NCBI RefSeq assembly: GCF_900104725.1 | Contig: NZ_LT629758.1 | Coordinates: 4,416,501 to 4,480,500, forward strand | Direction of reading: 5' to 3' | DNA: 64,000 nucleotides | DNA from: Actinoplanes derwentensis | GTDB taxonomy: Bacteria; Actinomycetota; Actinomycetes; Mycobacteriales; Micromonosporaceae | Shown: piece by piece, positions 8,401 to 16,115 of the stretch | Numbering within the stretch: position 1 is the stretch's first letter | Layout of the letters: every line of letters begins with the position of its first letter | The notes under the pieces: generated by a model | What the model was told of the DNA's origin: nothing | What the model saw: only the letters and a program-made list of their open reading frames with translations | The model's database searches: none | Position numbers and translations under genes: made by a program

Positions 8401-11006
8401 CCACCGAACGCGGCACGATCTCCGAATCCACCGAGACCAGCAGCCCTGAGCCCACCGCGCCCAATACCGACGCGGCCGAGGCCGGCACGTCTGAACGCGG
8501 CACGTCTGAAGGCGATGCGGACAGGGTCGGGCGTCGTGAAGCAGTGGATGGCGGCATAGCGGGAGGCTTCGCTGGAGATGGCGGGCATAGCCCGGCCGGG
8601 CCGTGGCCCGGCGGCGGATCGTGGCCTGACCGTCCAGCCGGAGCAACCGGAACGGCTGGAGCAACCGAAGCAACCGGGAATGGTGTGGCCATTCCGGCTC
8701 AGCGACGGCCCGCGGAGGATGACCGGCCGTCTGGTGGCAGCGCGTCGGCGGAACAGGACGGAGCAGGTCAGGGCTGGTTCGCGGGGACGAGAGCCGGCTC
8801 GCCGGTGAATGCCGACGCGGCCAGTGACACGGAAGCAGGCGACGGTTCGCGGTCGAGTACCACTCCGGTGGAACCGGTATCTGGAACAGATGAGGAACCC
8901 GCGATTTGGGCCACTCCGGATGCCGACGATCGGGCTGGGGCTGAGACCTCGAGGACGGCTTCCGGAAGCGCGGCAGGAGTCTCGCCTGGAGACGGACCGG
9001 GGGAGGCTACTGCCGGAACCGGAACCGAACCAAGGATCGCGGAAGACGCCGCCGAGAGCGGAACGGGTGTGGAGGCTGGGCCCGGTATCCAGCGTGGCGG
9101 GGTGGCTGGACCGTGGGGATCACTGCCTCCGCGAGCGGAGACCGGAACAGGGGCAGGGGCAGGGGCAGGGGCAGGGGCAGGGGCAGGCAACCATGGTCGG
9201 TCAGCGGATAGCTGGCCGGATTCGGATGCCACCATGGCCTGGGCCGAGGAGCGGGCTCCTTCATCCGGTGTGCCATGGCCGGGCTCGACTTCGGAAGCCG
9301 GCCAGCCAGGACAACCGGCGCACTCGGGGCAACCGGCCGGCGATCCGGAGGCCGCTCGGCAATGGCCCGGCGACCGGGGCGGAAGCGGACAGTGGCCCGG
9401 CGATCCGGAGGCCGCCCGGCAACGGCCCGGCGGCCGTGGCAGTGCCGGGGAAGGGCACGGCAAAGACCAGGCGGATGGCGGCGGTTCGGCTGGAGGTTGG
9501 CCTACCTCGCCGGTGGCGCCTTGGCCGAGTTCTCCGGCGGGGGCCTGGCCGGCTACGGATTCGTGGGCTCAGGGACCGGGGGGTGCTACTCATCCGCAGG
9601 GCGACGATGTTCCGGAACAGCCGGGAGGTGGCTATCCCCGAGGCCGCGAAGACCACGAGGCTGCCACCGGCCGGTTCGGTGGGAACTTCGCTGCGGGTCC
9701 GGCTGATGGTCCTACCGGGGCCGGCGGATTCGGGGCGGGAATAGCGGGAAGCGGCTTCCCGGCAGCACCCAGCGAAACCGGCTATCCCCGCGGATCACAT
9801 GGCGCCGATGCCGGTGGGTATTCCGTGGGGGCGGGCGTGGGTCCGTACCCGCAAGGGGTTGAGGAGAAGCGGAAACCGGGACGGCGGCGCATTGCTGTTG
9901 TCGCGGGGGTGGTGGTGGTTCTTCTGCTGATTGCCGGTGGGGCGTTTGCGGGGGTGCGGTTCGCGCGGGATCGGGCGGAGACAGCGGCTGCTCCGGGGGA
10001 TCCGGCGCCCACGGTGACCGCGACTGAGGACGAGCAGCCCGCCGGGGAGGAACCGACTGCTCCGGCGACGGATCCGGCGGGGACTCAGTCGCCGGTGGCC
10101 AGTCTGGCGAAACCGGTGGTGCTGGAGCAGATCAAGCTCGGCCGGGAGCCGGAGGGTGTGGCGGTGTCGCCGGACAACCGGACGCTCTATGTGGCTGATC
10201 AGGGTTCCAAGGACGTGCATTTCGTGGATGTCCGGTCGCAGAAGAGCAGTGCCATCAAGGTGCCGAACACGCCGCGATTCCTGGCTTTGTCGGCGGACGG
10301 GAAGCGGCTTTATGTGTCGCTGTTCGAGGACAACTTCACCGGTAACGGGATGGCGGTCATCGATACCGTGAACCGGTCTCTGGTGAAGACGATCCGGACT
10401 GGACCGCGGCCGTTCGAGCCCGCGGTGGCGCCGGACGGCAAGGTGTGGGTGCCGATTCACAACGGGGCCCGGGTGGAGATCTATGACGATCAGTCGCTGA
10501 CGGAGGCGGCGCGGATCTCGGTGCCGCCGAACCCGCATTGGATCGTGTTCACCCCGGACGGGAAGACTGCTTTCACCGCCAATCACGAGTCGAGTCAGCT
10601 GTCGGTGGTGAACGTGGCGGACCGGTTGGTGCTGAAGAACTTCAAGGTCGGTAAGTCGCCGCACGCGCTGGCGGTGACGCCGGACGGCGCGCAACTGGTG
10701 GTGACGAACTACGACCTGGACACGGTGGAGGTGTACGACTCCGGTGATCAGCGCCTGGTCCACAAGATCAAGGTGGGTAAGGAACCGCAGGCGGTGATGA
10801 TCTCCTCGGACGGGAAGCACGCCTACATCGTGAACGAGGGTTCGGACAGCCTGTCGGTGATCGATCTGGGCACCGGCAAGGTGGTGTCGACGGTCGACGT
10901 GGGCGACAGTCCGCGGGTGAACGCGCTGTCACCGGACGGTCTGCGACTCTATGTGACGGACGGACGGGGCAAGACGGTTACCGTTCTGCGAACGACCAAA
11001 GAGTGA
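5445..11006 (+). CDS. Giant membrane protein: inactive caspase-like domain, long disordered linker, seven-bladed YVTN propeller
   Basis: About 1,850 residues. Residues 5-230 align with the caspase-like domain of actinobacterial EACC1-associated type proteins, but the His motif (normally YFxGHG) reads YFRGVM near residue 84 and the Cys motif (normally LDCCYSG) reads LDGRTGG near residue 134, so both catalytic residues are gone. Residues 285-370 resemble an Ig/ASH-like beta domain (LDFGRVAPG). Then about 1,100 residues of Pro/Gly/Ser/Glu-rich disorder with AWPG-type repeats. A membrane helix lies near residue 1483 (VVAGVVVVLLLIAGG after Arg-rich KPGRRR). Seven xSPDGxxLYV repeats from about residue 1553 form a propeller. 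Predicted topology is a cytoplasmic pseudo-caspase and an external propeller. Start is uncertain among 5442, 5445 and 5454. Function unknown; a sensor or scaffold is inference. Confidence 0.85.
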   Translation: MQSMSGRRLAVVISVEQHDDPVLRRFAVPSADVPAFVDVLGEQALGGFEVEFLRDPGAREAWGRVKSLFEGRDQDDCVLLYFRGVMLTGPGGGLYLAAADTVMGRPADTALDVSQAASLMQRSRAGQAVVILDGRTGGPVDAGHHFRAARSAEWQSRVVIASTARPEPPTFAGLIADGVTSGAADRDRDGWIGISELYDHLRERDPSARQWVFGSGRQPWLSRIRRPGSDQMASIAQLAVAAAGTDLSRAVEARSALHGLSTGEGRVAAAATAALRRTSVRLAEPALDFGRVAPGTRQLAAVVAVQGPPLSAASAVTSSTEGLHARLEGGTLRVSWFPTVGRLNGAVTLDGPAGTARLTVTGEVSEDFDVVTGGWIPSNGTGAQAQALPPGPGGSPTARPEAATPGTAQPWPTPVSGVGSGASLGPGSVTGPTSSPATGTQPWSTPEPAWHGPDSPAPSHSPAWSGDAGRASPPGGGQAWPGETVAAWPGEMPGPAEAWPGETGAWSSEAVGAPGWQDAARQTPPPIPDGPDQVPVAEGSRQLLDPDLSGTTGAPRFDPHAPTSGSAAPSRFDRDDAPTPGSGTRPGTPYGSPAVPGTPADAPSASTSPWAPISGPPATPSYRPTGLQPGVSRPTGLQPGSVQPHRPTSSQPGGIRPASSPLESRTPTAAGNSDDELLTAPKATVRGTFPLAGTAGTGHRGDPLAERTNDAPAERTNETLAGHPGESAVGTDSASDSVSRPDETVGPDSTATPVVVGDPPEAEAPGNNTGSETAARANDTGEPKADTGPHTPSGAISGNGSGPDGPMAEPSTRGVSETMFGTSPWPGSESQQSTDDSRSAAVSERTDTSAPDLSGSGDEPADEPEASDSNNIRQPQDEASSDTGQPTDTASRNSGADGPSLTEPGSEERSREHVVDAGTSGSLQSSASDQGDVRRDTGSAAGGFVGSWSTSWGKTDPAGAWPAAGRKPGQSPEQSAVSESSAAIPATERGTISESTETSSPEPTAPNTDAAEAGTSERGTSEGDADRVGRREAVDGGIAGGFAGDGGHSPAGPWPGGGSWPDRPAGATGTAGATEATGNGVAIPAQRRPAEDDRPSGGSASAEQDGAGQGWFAGTRAGSPVNADAASDTEAGDGSRSSTTPVEPVSGTDEEPAIWATPDADDRAGAETSRTASGSAAGVSPGDGPGEATAGTGTEPRIAEDAAESGTGVEAGPGIQRGGVAGPWGSLPPRAETGTGAGAGAGAGAGAGNHGRSADSWPDSDATMAWAEERAPSSGVPWPGSTSEAGQPGQPAHSGQPAGDPEAARQWPGDRGGSGQWPGDPEAARQRPGGRGSAGEGHGKDQADGGGSAGGWPTSPVAPWPSSPAGAWPATDSWAQGPGGATHPQGDDVPEQPGGGYPRGREDHEAATGRFGGNFAAGPADGPTGAGGFGAGIAGSGFPAAPSETGYPRGSHGADAGGYSVGAGVGPYPQGVEEKRKPGRRRIAVVAGVVVVLLLIAGGAFAGVRFARDRAETAAAPGDPAPTVTATEDEQPAGEEPTAPATDPAGTQSPVASLAKPVVLEQIKLGREPEGVAVSPDNRTLYVADQGSKDVHFVDVRSQKSSAIKVPNTPRFLALSADGKRLYVSLFEDNFTGNGMAVIDTVNRSLVKTIRTGPRPFEPAVAPDGKVWVPIHNGARVEIYDDQSLTEAARISVPPNPHWIVFTPDGKTAFTANHESSQLSVVNVADRLVLKNFKVGKSPHALAVTPDGAQLVVTNYDLDTVEVYDSGDQRLVHKIKVGKEPQAVMISSDGKHAYIVNEGSDSLSVIDLGTGKVVSTVDVGDSPRVNALSPDGLRLYVTDGRGKTVTVLRTTKE
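9150..9185 (+). repeat. Hexanucleotide tandem repeat (GGGGCA)x6
   Basis: Six perfect units inside the giant gene, encoding alternating Gly-Ala. A six-base unit keeps the frame whatever the copy number, so length variation between strains would be tolerated. Confidence 0.9.
9339..9440 (+). repeat. 60-bp direct repeat inside the giant gene
   Basis: Two near-identical copies about 42 bases long, begin 60 bases apart (from about 9339 and about 9399), encoding PGDPEAARQ(W/R)PG. They show recent in-frame duplication in the disordered linker. Confidence 0.75.
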
Positions 11007-11029
11007 CGATTCCCTGGTAGCGTCGCGCC

Positions 11030-12397
11030 ATGTCGACGGATTCCGGGGTTTCTCGCGGTCTTCTCAGCACGTTGTCGGGGCGGGAGCTGGCCACCTACGC
11101 CGACCGTCATCGCGGTTCGCGGGCGGCCTACACGCGGGCGGATCACCTGTTCGGCCGGGTTCCGATGACCTGGATGAACAAGGCGGCCGGGCATTTCCCG
11201 ATCTACCTGGACACCGCGCGCGGGAACCGGATCACCGACGTCGACGGCAACGAGTTCATCGACTTCGCCCTGGGTGACACCGGTGCGATGGCGGGGCACT
11301 CCCCCGGCCCGGTGGTCGAGGCCGTCACGCGGCGGATGGCGGATCTGGGCGGGCTCAGCACGATGCTGCCGACCGAGGACGCGACGGTCGCCGCTGCCGA
11401 ACTGGCGCGTCGTTTCGGCGTACCGAAGTGGAGTTTCGCCCTGACCGCGACCGACGCCAACCGGTGGGCGATCCGCCTGCTCCGGGCTGTCACCGGGCGT
11501 TCGAAGATTCTGGTCAACAGCTACTGCTATCACGGTTCGGTCGACGAGTCGCTGATCGTTGTCGGTCAGGACGGGCGCGGGGTGAGCCGGGAGGGCAACG
11601 TCGGCGCGCCGGTCGACGTGACGATGACGAGCCGGGTCGCCGAGTTCAACGACCTGGCCGGGCTGGAGCGGGAGCTCGCGCACGGTGACGTGGCGGCGGT
11701 GCTGATGGAACCGGCCCTGACGAACATCGGCATCGTGCTGCCCGACGACGGTCATCTGGCCGGGGTGCGGGCGCTGACCAGGAAGTACGGCACCTATCTG
11801 ATCAACGACGAGACGCACACGTTCTCGGCCGGGCCGGGTGGGGCGACCGCGTTCTGGGGACTGGATCCGGACGTAGTCACGATCGGTAAGGCCATCGGTG
11901 GCGGGGTGCCGGTCGGTGCGTACGGTCTCGCCGACGACCTGGCCGAAGCGCTCGCCGGGCGCGGTGACCTGGACCTGATCGACATGGGTGGGGTCGGCGG
12001 CACCCTGGCCGGCAATCCGGTGTCGATGGCCGCGACCCGCGCGACGCTGACCGAGGTCCTCACCGCCGAGGCGTTCGACACGATGATCGCGACGGCTTCG
12101 GCATTCGCCGACGGACTGATCAAAATCATCAGCGGGTACGGGTTACCGTGGTCCGTCAGCCGCCTCGGCGCCCGGGTCGAGTACCGGTTCACCAGTCCCG
12201 CCCCGCGCAACGGCACCGCCTCGGCGGCCGGAGCGGACGCCGAGCTGGAGGATTTCCTGCACCTCTACCTGGCGAATCGGGGTGTGCTGCTGACGCCGTT
12301 CCACAACATGGCGCTGATGTGCCCGCAGACCACTCTCGCCGACGTGAACCGCCACCACGAGATCTTCGACGCGGCTTTGACGGAGCTGACGAGCTGA
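11030..12397 (+). CDS. Class III PLP-dependent aminotransferase, glutamate-1-semialdehyde aminomutase-like
   Basis: 455 residues of the aspartate aminotransferase fold-I superfamily, class III (the group of GSA aminomutase and omega-transaminases). Visible marks are the Gly-rich cofactor loop, the NDETHTFSAGPGG stretch with the PLP-ring Asp, and VVTIGKAIGGGVPVGAYG holding the lysine that forms the Schiff base. Substrate is not deducible; most hemL-type genes sit with tetrapyrrole genes, which are absent, so a catabolic or secondary-metabolism transaminase is more likely. TAGCGT at 11018-11023 is six bases before the ATG, which fits a leaderless transcript or simply lacks a Shine-Dalgarno. It follows the giant gene after 23 bases. 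Confidence 0.85.
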   Translation: MSTDSGVSRGLLSTLSGRELATYADRHRGSRAAYTRADHLFGRVPMTWMNKAAGHFPIYLDTARGNRITDVDGNEFIDFALGDTGAMAGHSPGPVVEAVTRRMADLGGLSTMLPTEDATVAAAELARRFGVPKWSFALTATDANRWAIRLLRAVTGRSKILVNSYCYHGSVDESLIVVGQDGRGVSREGNVGAPVDVTMTSRVAEFNDLAGLERELAHGDVAAVLMEPALTNIGIVLPDDGHLAGVRALTRKYGTYLINDETHTFSAGPGGATAFWGLDPDVVTIGKAIGGGVPVGAYGLADDLAEALAGRGDLDLIDMGGVGGTLAGNPVSMAATRATLTEVLTAEAFDTMIATASAFADGLIKIISGYGLPWSVSRLGARVEYRFTSPAPRNGTASAAGADAELEDFLHLYLANRGVLLTPFHNMALMCPQTTLADVNRHHEIFDAALTELTS

Positions 12398-12419
12398 AAG
12401 CGGTGAAGGAGCCGACGAG

Positions 12420-12578
12420 CTAGAAGCGGTTCAGGGTGAACCGGGGCTCCGGGGCGGCGTCGCCGATCGCCAGGGCCGCGGTCATCTCGCCGGTCAGGGC
12501 GGCGAACTTGGCCCCGTGGCCGGAGCACGGCGAGAAGGCGACCGCGACGCGGATGTCGGACCTCGGATCGCTGCTCAT
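12420..12578 (-). pseudogene. C-terminal remnant of a SolA/sarcosine-oxidase-type FAD amine oxidase
   Basis: 52 codons from an internal ATG to TAG read VAFSPCSGHGAKFAALTGEM and end in RFTLNRF. This is the closing FAD-binding motif (SGHGFKFAP..GE) and the typical F.L.RF tail of monomeric sarcosine or N-methyltryptophan oxidases of about 370-390 residues. The frame stays open for some 20-30 codons upstream but the rest of the protein is absent; the ICL-family gene starts at 12629 on the other strand. It has no ribosome site of its own. Too short to be a working oxidase. Confidence 0.7.
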
Positions 12579-12628
12579 CGGGCCATTCTGGGGCGTCTCG
12601 CGATCCGGGACTGTGGCAGGGTGACGGC

Positions 12629-13396
12629 ATGGGATTTCGTGACTTGCACTCGGCCGGGACCTTCCTCATCCCCAACGCTTGGGACGTGGGTTCGGCCCGG
12701 TTGCTGGAGTCGTCCGGATTCTCCGCGGTGGCCACCACCTCCTCGGGTCTGGCCGCCAGCCTCGGCAAACTGGACCAGCAGGTGACCAGGGACGAGCTGG
12801 TCACGCACGTGGCGGCGGTGGCGGCGGCGCTCACAGTGCCGTTGAGCGTCGACGGGGAGCGGCTGTTCGACGACATCACCGGGACCGTCGAGCTGCTCGC
12901 CGAGGCGGGGGCGGCCGGTGTCTCCATCGAGGACTACGACCCGGCGACCGACACGATCGACGAGTTCGAGGCGGCTGTCGAGCGGGTCGGCACGGCCGCC
13001 GAAGTCGCGAGGAGCAATGGGCTGGTGCTGACCGCGCGGGCCGAGAACCTGTTGTACGGGCGGACTGATCTGGACGACACCATCGCGCGGCTGGTGGCGT
13101 TCCGGGACGCGGGCGCGGACGTGCTGTTCGCTCCCGGCCTGGTGTCGGCCGGCGACATCGAGCGGGTGGTCACAGCGGTCGCCGCGCCGGTCAACGTTCT
13201 GATCTTCCCGGGCACCCCGAGCGTGCCGGAGCTGGCGAAACTCGGGGTGCGGCGGGTGTCGACGGGTGGTTCGCTGGCGTGGGCGGCGTACGGCGCGCTG
13301 CGGGACGCGGCCACCGAGCTGCTGGAGTCGGGGACGACCGGTTACCGCGCCCAGGGCCTGACCTCTAGCGAGGTGCGGGCGGCGTTCGGTCGCTGA
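12629..13396 (+). CDS. Isocitrate lyase/PEP-mutase superfamily protein
   Basis: 255 residues of the ICL/PEPM TIM-barrel family (methylisocitrate lyase, PEP mutase, oxaloacetate hydrolase and relatives). It has the short N-terminal LIPNAWDVGSARLLE motif, the PLSVDGE and VSIEDYD strands that carry Mg-binding acidic residues, and VLTARAENLL. The KKCGH-type catalytic loop of true isocitrate lyase is not present, as in the many small paralogues usually labelled only as family members. The reaction is probably C-C or P-C bond chemistry on a small oxo acid; the substrate is unknown. Its last 32 bases overlap the convergent GGDEF-like gene. Confidence 0.83.
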   Translation: MGFRDLHSAGTFLIPNAWDVGSARLLESSGFSAVATTSSGLAASLGKLDQQVTRDELVTHVAAVAAALTVPLSVDGERLFDDITGTVELLAEAGAAGVSIEDYDPATDTIDEFEAAVERVGTAAEVARSNGLVLTARAENLLYGRTDLDDTIARLVAFRDAGADVLFAPGLVSAGDIERVVTAVAAPVNVLIFPGTPSVPELAKLGVRRVSTGGSLAWAAYGALRDAATELLESGTTGYRAQGLTSSEVRAAFGR

Positions 13397-14351
13397 CCCG
13401 GTTCTCGGACAGCGCGAGTCCGGCGCGGTGCAGCAGGGTGTCGGCGTCGGTCTCGCCCGGTTCGGCCACCGCGACGCCGAATCCGGCTCGGGGCTGCACC
13501 ATCAGGTCACCGATCAGCACCGGCTCGCGCATGGCGTCCCGGATCCGGGTGACGACGGCGTCGGCCTGTGCCGGGTCGTTGATGTCCTGCAGGACGATCG
13601 CGAACATGTCGCCGCTGATCCGGGCCACCAGGTCGGTGCCGAGGACGTTGGCCCGCAACATCCGGCCATAGGCCCGGCGCAGCTCGTCGCCGTACTCGGA
13701 ACCGTCCAGATCGGTCAGCACCACGGCGACCGTCTTCGGGCCGCGGGCGTTGCGGGCCAGTGCCACGGACAGCCCGGTGTGCAGGCCCCGCCGGTCGAAC
13801 AGCCCGGTCAGCGGGTCGGTGCCCGGTTCGGGGATGTCGAACCGGTCGGCCGCGGCGTCCCGGAGCTGGGCCAGCGGCGCGAGGGCGAGCAGGAAGTGGG
13901 CGACCAGCAGGCAGGAGTCCACCAGATCACCGCCGGGGCTCTGCCGGACGCTCAGGTAGACCTCGCCGCCGACGGTGGCCAGCGCGGCCGCGGTCAGCAG
14001 CCAGGACCGCCAGGTCAGCCGGGACAGGCCGAACACCGCGACCGGGACGAAGGCCAGCAGCGCCACGTCGGCCGGTGACGGGAACGGGTAGTCCTCGGCC
14101 GGGAAGACCTGCCGCAGCAGCCCGGAGGTGGCGAGCAGCGCGAACGCCACCGCCATGATCCCCCAGCCGCGGCGGGCCGCCGGATGCCGCCAGGCGACGA
14201 CGGCCGCGGCCATCGCGGTCACGTCCAGGGCGAAGAGGGTCAGCGCCACCTGTGTCTGTGTGCCGACCATCTCCGCCTCGGCGTGCACCGAGATCAGGGT
14301 CGCGGCCAGGCCGATCCCCAGCAACAGCGTGAATGCTCCGAGTCGGGACAT
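13365..14351 (-). CDS. Membrane protein with degenerate GGDEF domain
   Basis: 328 residues. About six hydrophobic helices occupy the first 165 residues, followed by a GGDEF-type domain opening with the standard DPLTGLFDRRGL. The signature that should read GGDEF is SGDMF (RISGDMFAIVL), and the DLDxFKxxND nucleotide site reads DLDGSEYGDE. Loss of the metal and substrate residues makes diguanylate cyclase activity unlikely; it may bind GTP or act as a membrane sensor or scaffold. The ATG at 14351 is chosen because GGGAGG lies just before it; an ATG at 14363 would put that site inside the gene. It overlaps the convergent ICL-family gene by 32 bases. Confidence 0.8.
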   Translation of the reverse strand: MSRLGAFTLLLGIGLAATLISVHAEAEMVGTQTQVALTLFALDVTAMAAAVVAWRHPAARRGWGIMAVAFALLATSGLLRQVFPAEDYPFPSPADVALLAFVPVAVFGLSRLTWRSWLLTAAALATVGGEVYLSVRQSPGGDLVDSCLLVAHFLLALAPLAQLRDAAADRFDIPEPGTDPLTGLFDRRGLHTGLSVALARNARGPKTVAVVLTDLDGSEYGDELRRAYGRMLRANVLGTDLVARISGDMFAIVLQDINDPAQADAVVTRIRDAMREPVLIGDLMVQPRAGFGVAVAEPGETDADTLLHRAGLALSENRVSDRTPPAPR

Positions 14352-14403
14352 CGCACCTCCCATGCAGGACTTTTCGGGCCGCTCATCGGTGTCCCGGGTC
14401 CGG

Positions 14404-15495
14404 TCATGAGAAGTTCTGGGCGCGGGTCGTGTGCGCGGTCACAAAATCCAGGTCGACATCAAAACCCAGACCAGGCTTGGTGGGTACGTCCACCAGGCCG
14501 CCGTGGCAGACGATCGGCTCGGTGGTCACGTCGCGGGCGTAGTACTTGGCCGAACCGGAGACGTCGGACGGCAACGTGAATCCGGGCAGCGAACTGAGGG
14601 CCACGTTGGCGGCCCGGCCGACACCGAACTCGTGCATGCCACCGCACCAGAGCGGGATGCCGTGCCGGACCGCCAGGTCGTGGGCTTGCAGCGCGCTGGT
14701 GAGACCGCCCATCCGGGAGACCTTGAGGTTCACGATCCGGGCCGCGCCCAGGTGCAGTGCGGTGGCCAGGTCGCCGACCTCCTCGATCGACTCGTCGAGG
14801 CAGATCGGGGTGGTGATCCGGTCCTGCAGTGCGGCGTGGGCGAGCAGGTCGCGAGGTGCGTAAGGCTGTTCGATCATCGACAGTCCCCGCTGATCCAGTT
14901 CGCCGAACACCGACATCTCGCCCGAGGGGTAAGCGCCGTTGGCGTCGACGTGGAGCAGCAGGTCCGGATATCTCTCTCGCACTGCCGTGACCGGTTCCAC
15001 GTCCCAGCCGGGAGCGATCTTGAGTTTGACCCGCCGATAGCCCTCGGCCACCCGCAGCCCGACCTGTTCCAGCAGGTCGTCGATGGTCGGCTCGATCCCC
15101 AGTGACACGCCGGCTTCGACCTTCACCCGCTCTCCCCCGAGGGCGGTCGCCAGCGGTACGCCCCGCACCCGCGCCCACAGATCCCAGGCGGCCATGTCGA
15201 ACCCGGCGCGGGCGAAGTAGTTCCCGCGCACCACCGGCAGCTCGGACGGATGCTCCCAGGCGGCCTTCAGGATCATCGGCGCGAGATGGTCCCGGGCCAC
15301 CGCCCAGCAGCTCTCCACCGTCTCGGCGCAGTAGAACGGCCCGCTCGGCGACGCGATCTCACCCCACCCGGTGGCGCCGTCGGTGTCGATCAGGGTCACC
15401 AGGATGTGTTCCAGCTCCCGCTTCGCGTGCGAGCTGGTCTGGAAGCGGTGCACGAGCGGCAGCCGGACCCGTCGCAGTTCCACCCGCTCGATCAT
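14404..15495 (-). CDS. menC: N-succinylamino acid racemase / o-succinylbenzoate synthase family (enolase superfamily)
   Basis: 363 residues of the muconate-lactonizing subgroup of the enolase superfamily. It has the KxK acid/base pair (VKLKIAPG), three metal ligands in order (DANGAY, MIEQPY, CLDES) and the opposing lysine (NLKVSRMGG). Family members catalyse dehydration to o-succinylbenzoate in menaquinone synthesis, racemise N-succinyl or N-acyl amino acids, or both. The neighbours, a GNAT acyltransferase and an M20 deacylase with no other men genes, favour racemisation of N-succinylamino acids. Third gene of a coupled minus-strand operon: its ATG overlaps the stop of the SIS gene (ATGA). 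The menC label is by family only. Confidence 0.83.
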   Translation of the reverse strand: MIERVELRRVRLPLVHRFQTSSHAKRELEHILVTLIDTDGATGWGEIASPSGPFYCAETVESCWAVARDHLAPMILKAAWEHPSELPVVRGNYFARAGFDMAAWDLWARVRGVPLATALGGERVKVEAGVSLGIEPTIDDLLEQVGLRVAEGYRRVKLKIAPGWDVEPVTAVRERYPDLLLHVDANGAYPSGEMSVFGELDQRGLSMIEQPYAPRDLLAHAALQDRITTPICLDESIEEVGDLATALHLGAARIVNLKVSRMGGLTSALQAHDLAVRHGIPLWCGGMHEFGVGRAANVALSSLPGFTLPSDVSGSAKYYARDVTTEPIVCHGGLVDVPTKPGLGFDVDLDFVTAHTTRAQNFS

Positions 15496-16115
15496 GTGGT
15501 CTCCACGTAGAGTCCCAGGCCGGCCGCGAGAGCGTCCCGGTCGCGCAGCCGGCGGCCGGCGCCTTTCGAGCTGGCGATGGTCAGGGTGGCGAGCAGGTGC
15601 AGGGCGAGCGCGACCGAGGTGGGCGAGTTCGCGAAGGAGGCGCTGTCGGCGCCGATCACGATGCTGGTGGTGGCGACTGCGGCCAGGGGTGCGTCGTCGG
15701 CGTCGGTGATCAGGACGAGCTGGCCCTCGTTGCACACGTACGCCTCGGCGACCTCGACGGTCTCCCGGCGGTAGCGTGACATCGACACGGCCACGAGCAG
15801 GTCACCCTGACGGACGTCGCTGAGCACGTCCAGGGCCCGCAGTGAGCCGTCGCCGACCAGGTGCACGCCGGACAGCCCGGCGCTGAGGTCGGTGGCGAGC
15901 ATCGACGCGTACGCCAGCGACTTGCCGTAACCGAGCAGGAAACGGCGCCGGGCCGACACGATCAGGGCGGCGGCCTGCTCGATCGCGTCGTGTTCGGCCG
16001 CCCAGGCCAGGGCTTTCTCGAACTCGGCACGCTGTTGTTCCAGAACACGCTGCTTGAGCACCTGCGCGGACCGCCGCTGCACGTGCCGGTCGAACCGTTC
16101 GGACGGGCTGGTCAC
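15492..16115 (-). CDS. SIS-domain protein without the RpiR helix-turn-helix
   Basis: 207 residues. The region from about 40 to 175 is a sugar isomerase (SIS) domain like that of MurR/RpiR regulators (RFLLGYGKSLAYASMLATDL, then LLVAVSMSRYRRETVEVAE and LVLITDADDAPLA). The usual N-terminal HTH_6 domain of about 75 residues is missing; only a charged helical leader remains. It may sense a phosphosugar or similar ligand, or isomerise one, but should not bind DNA by the usual fold. It overlaps both operon neighbours by four bases (ATGA), so all three proteins should be made together. Confidence 0.75.
   Translation of the reverse strand: MTSPSERFDRHVQRRSAQVLKQRVLEQQRAEFEKALAWAAEHDAIEQAAALIVSARRRFLLGYGKSLAYASMLATDLSAGLSGVHLVGDGSLRALDVLSDVRQGDLLVAVSMSRYRRETVEVAEAYVCNEGQLVLITDADDAPLAAVATTSIVIGADSASFANSPTSVALALHLLATLTIASSKGAGRRLRDRDALAAGLGLYVETT

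Noticed and set aside
9150..9185. Tandem GGGGCA units as a CRISPR-like or origin repeat
   Set aside because: In frame inside a low-complexity coding segment and lacking spacers; it is ordinary slippage repeat.
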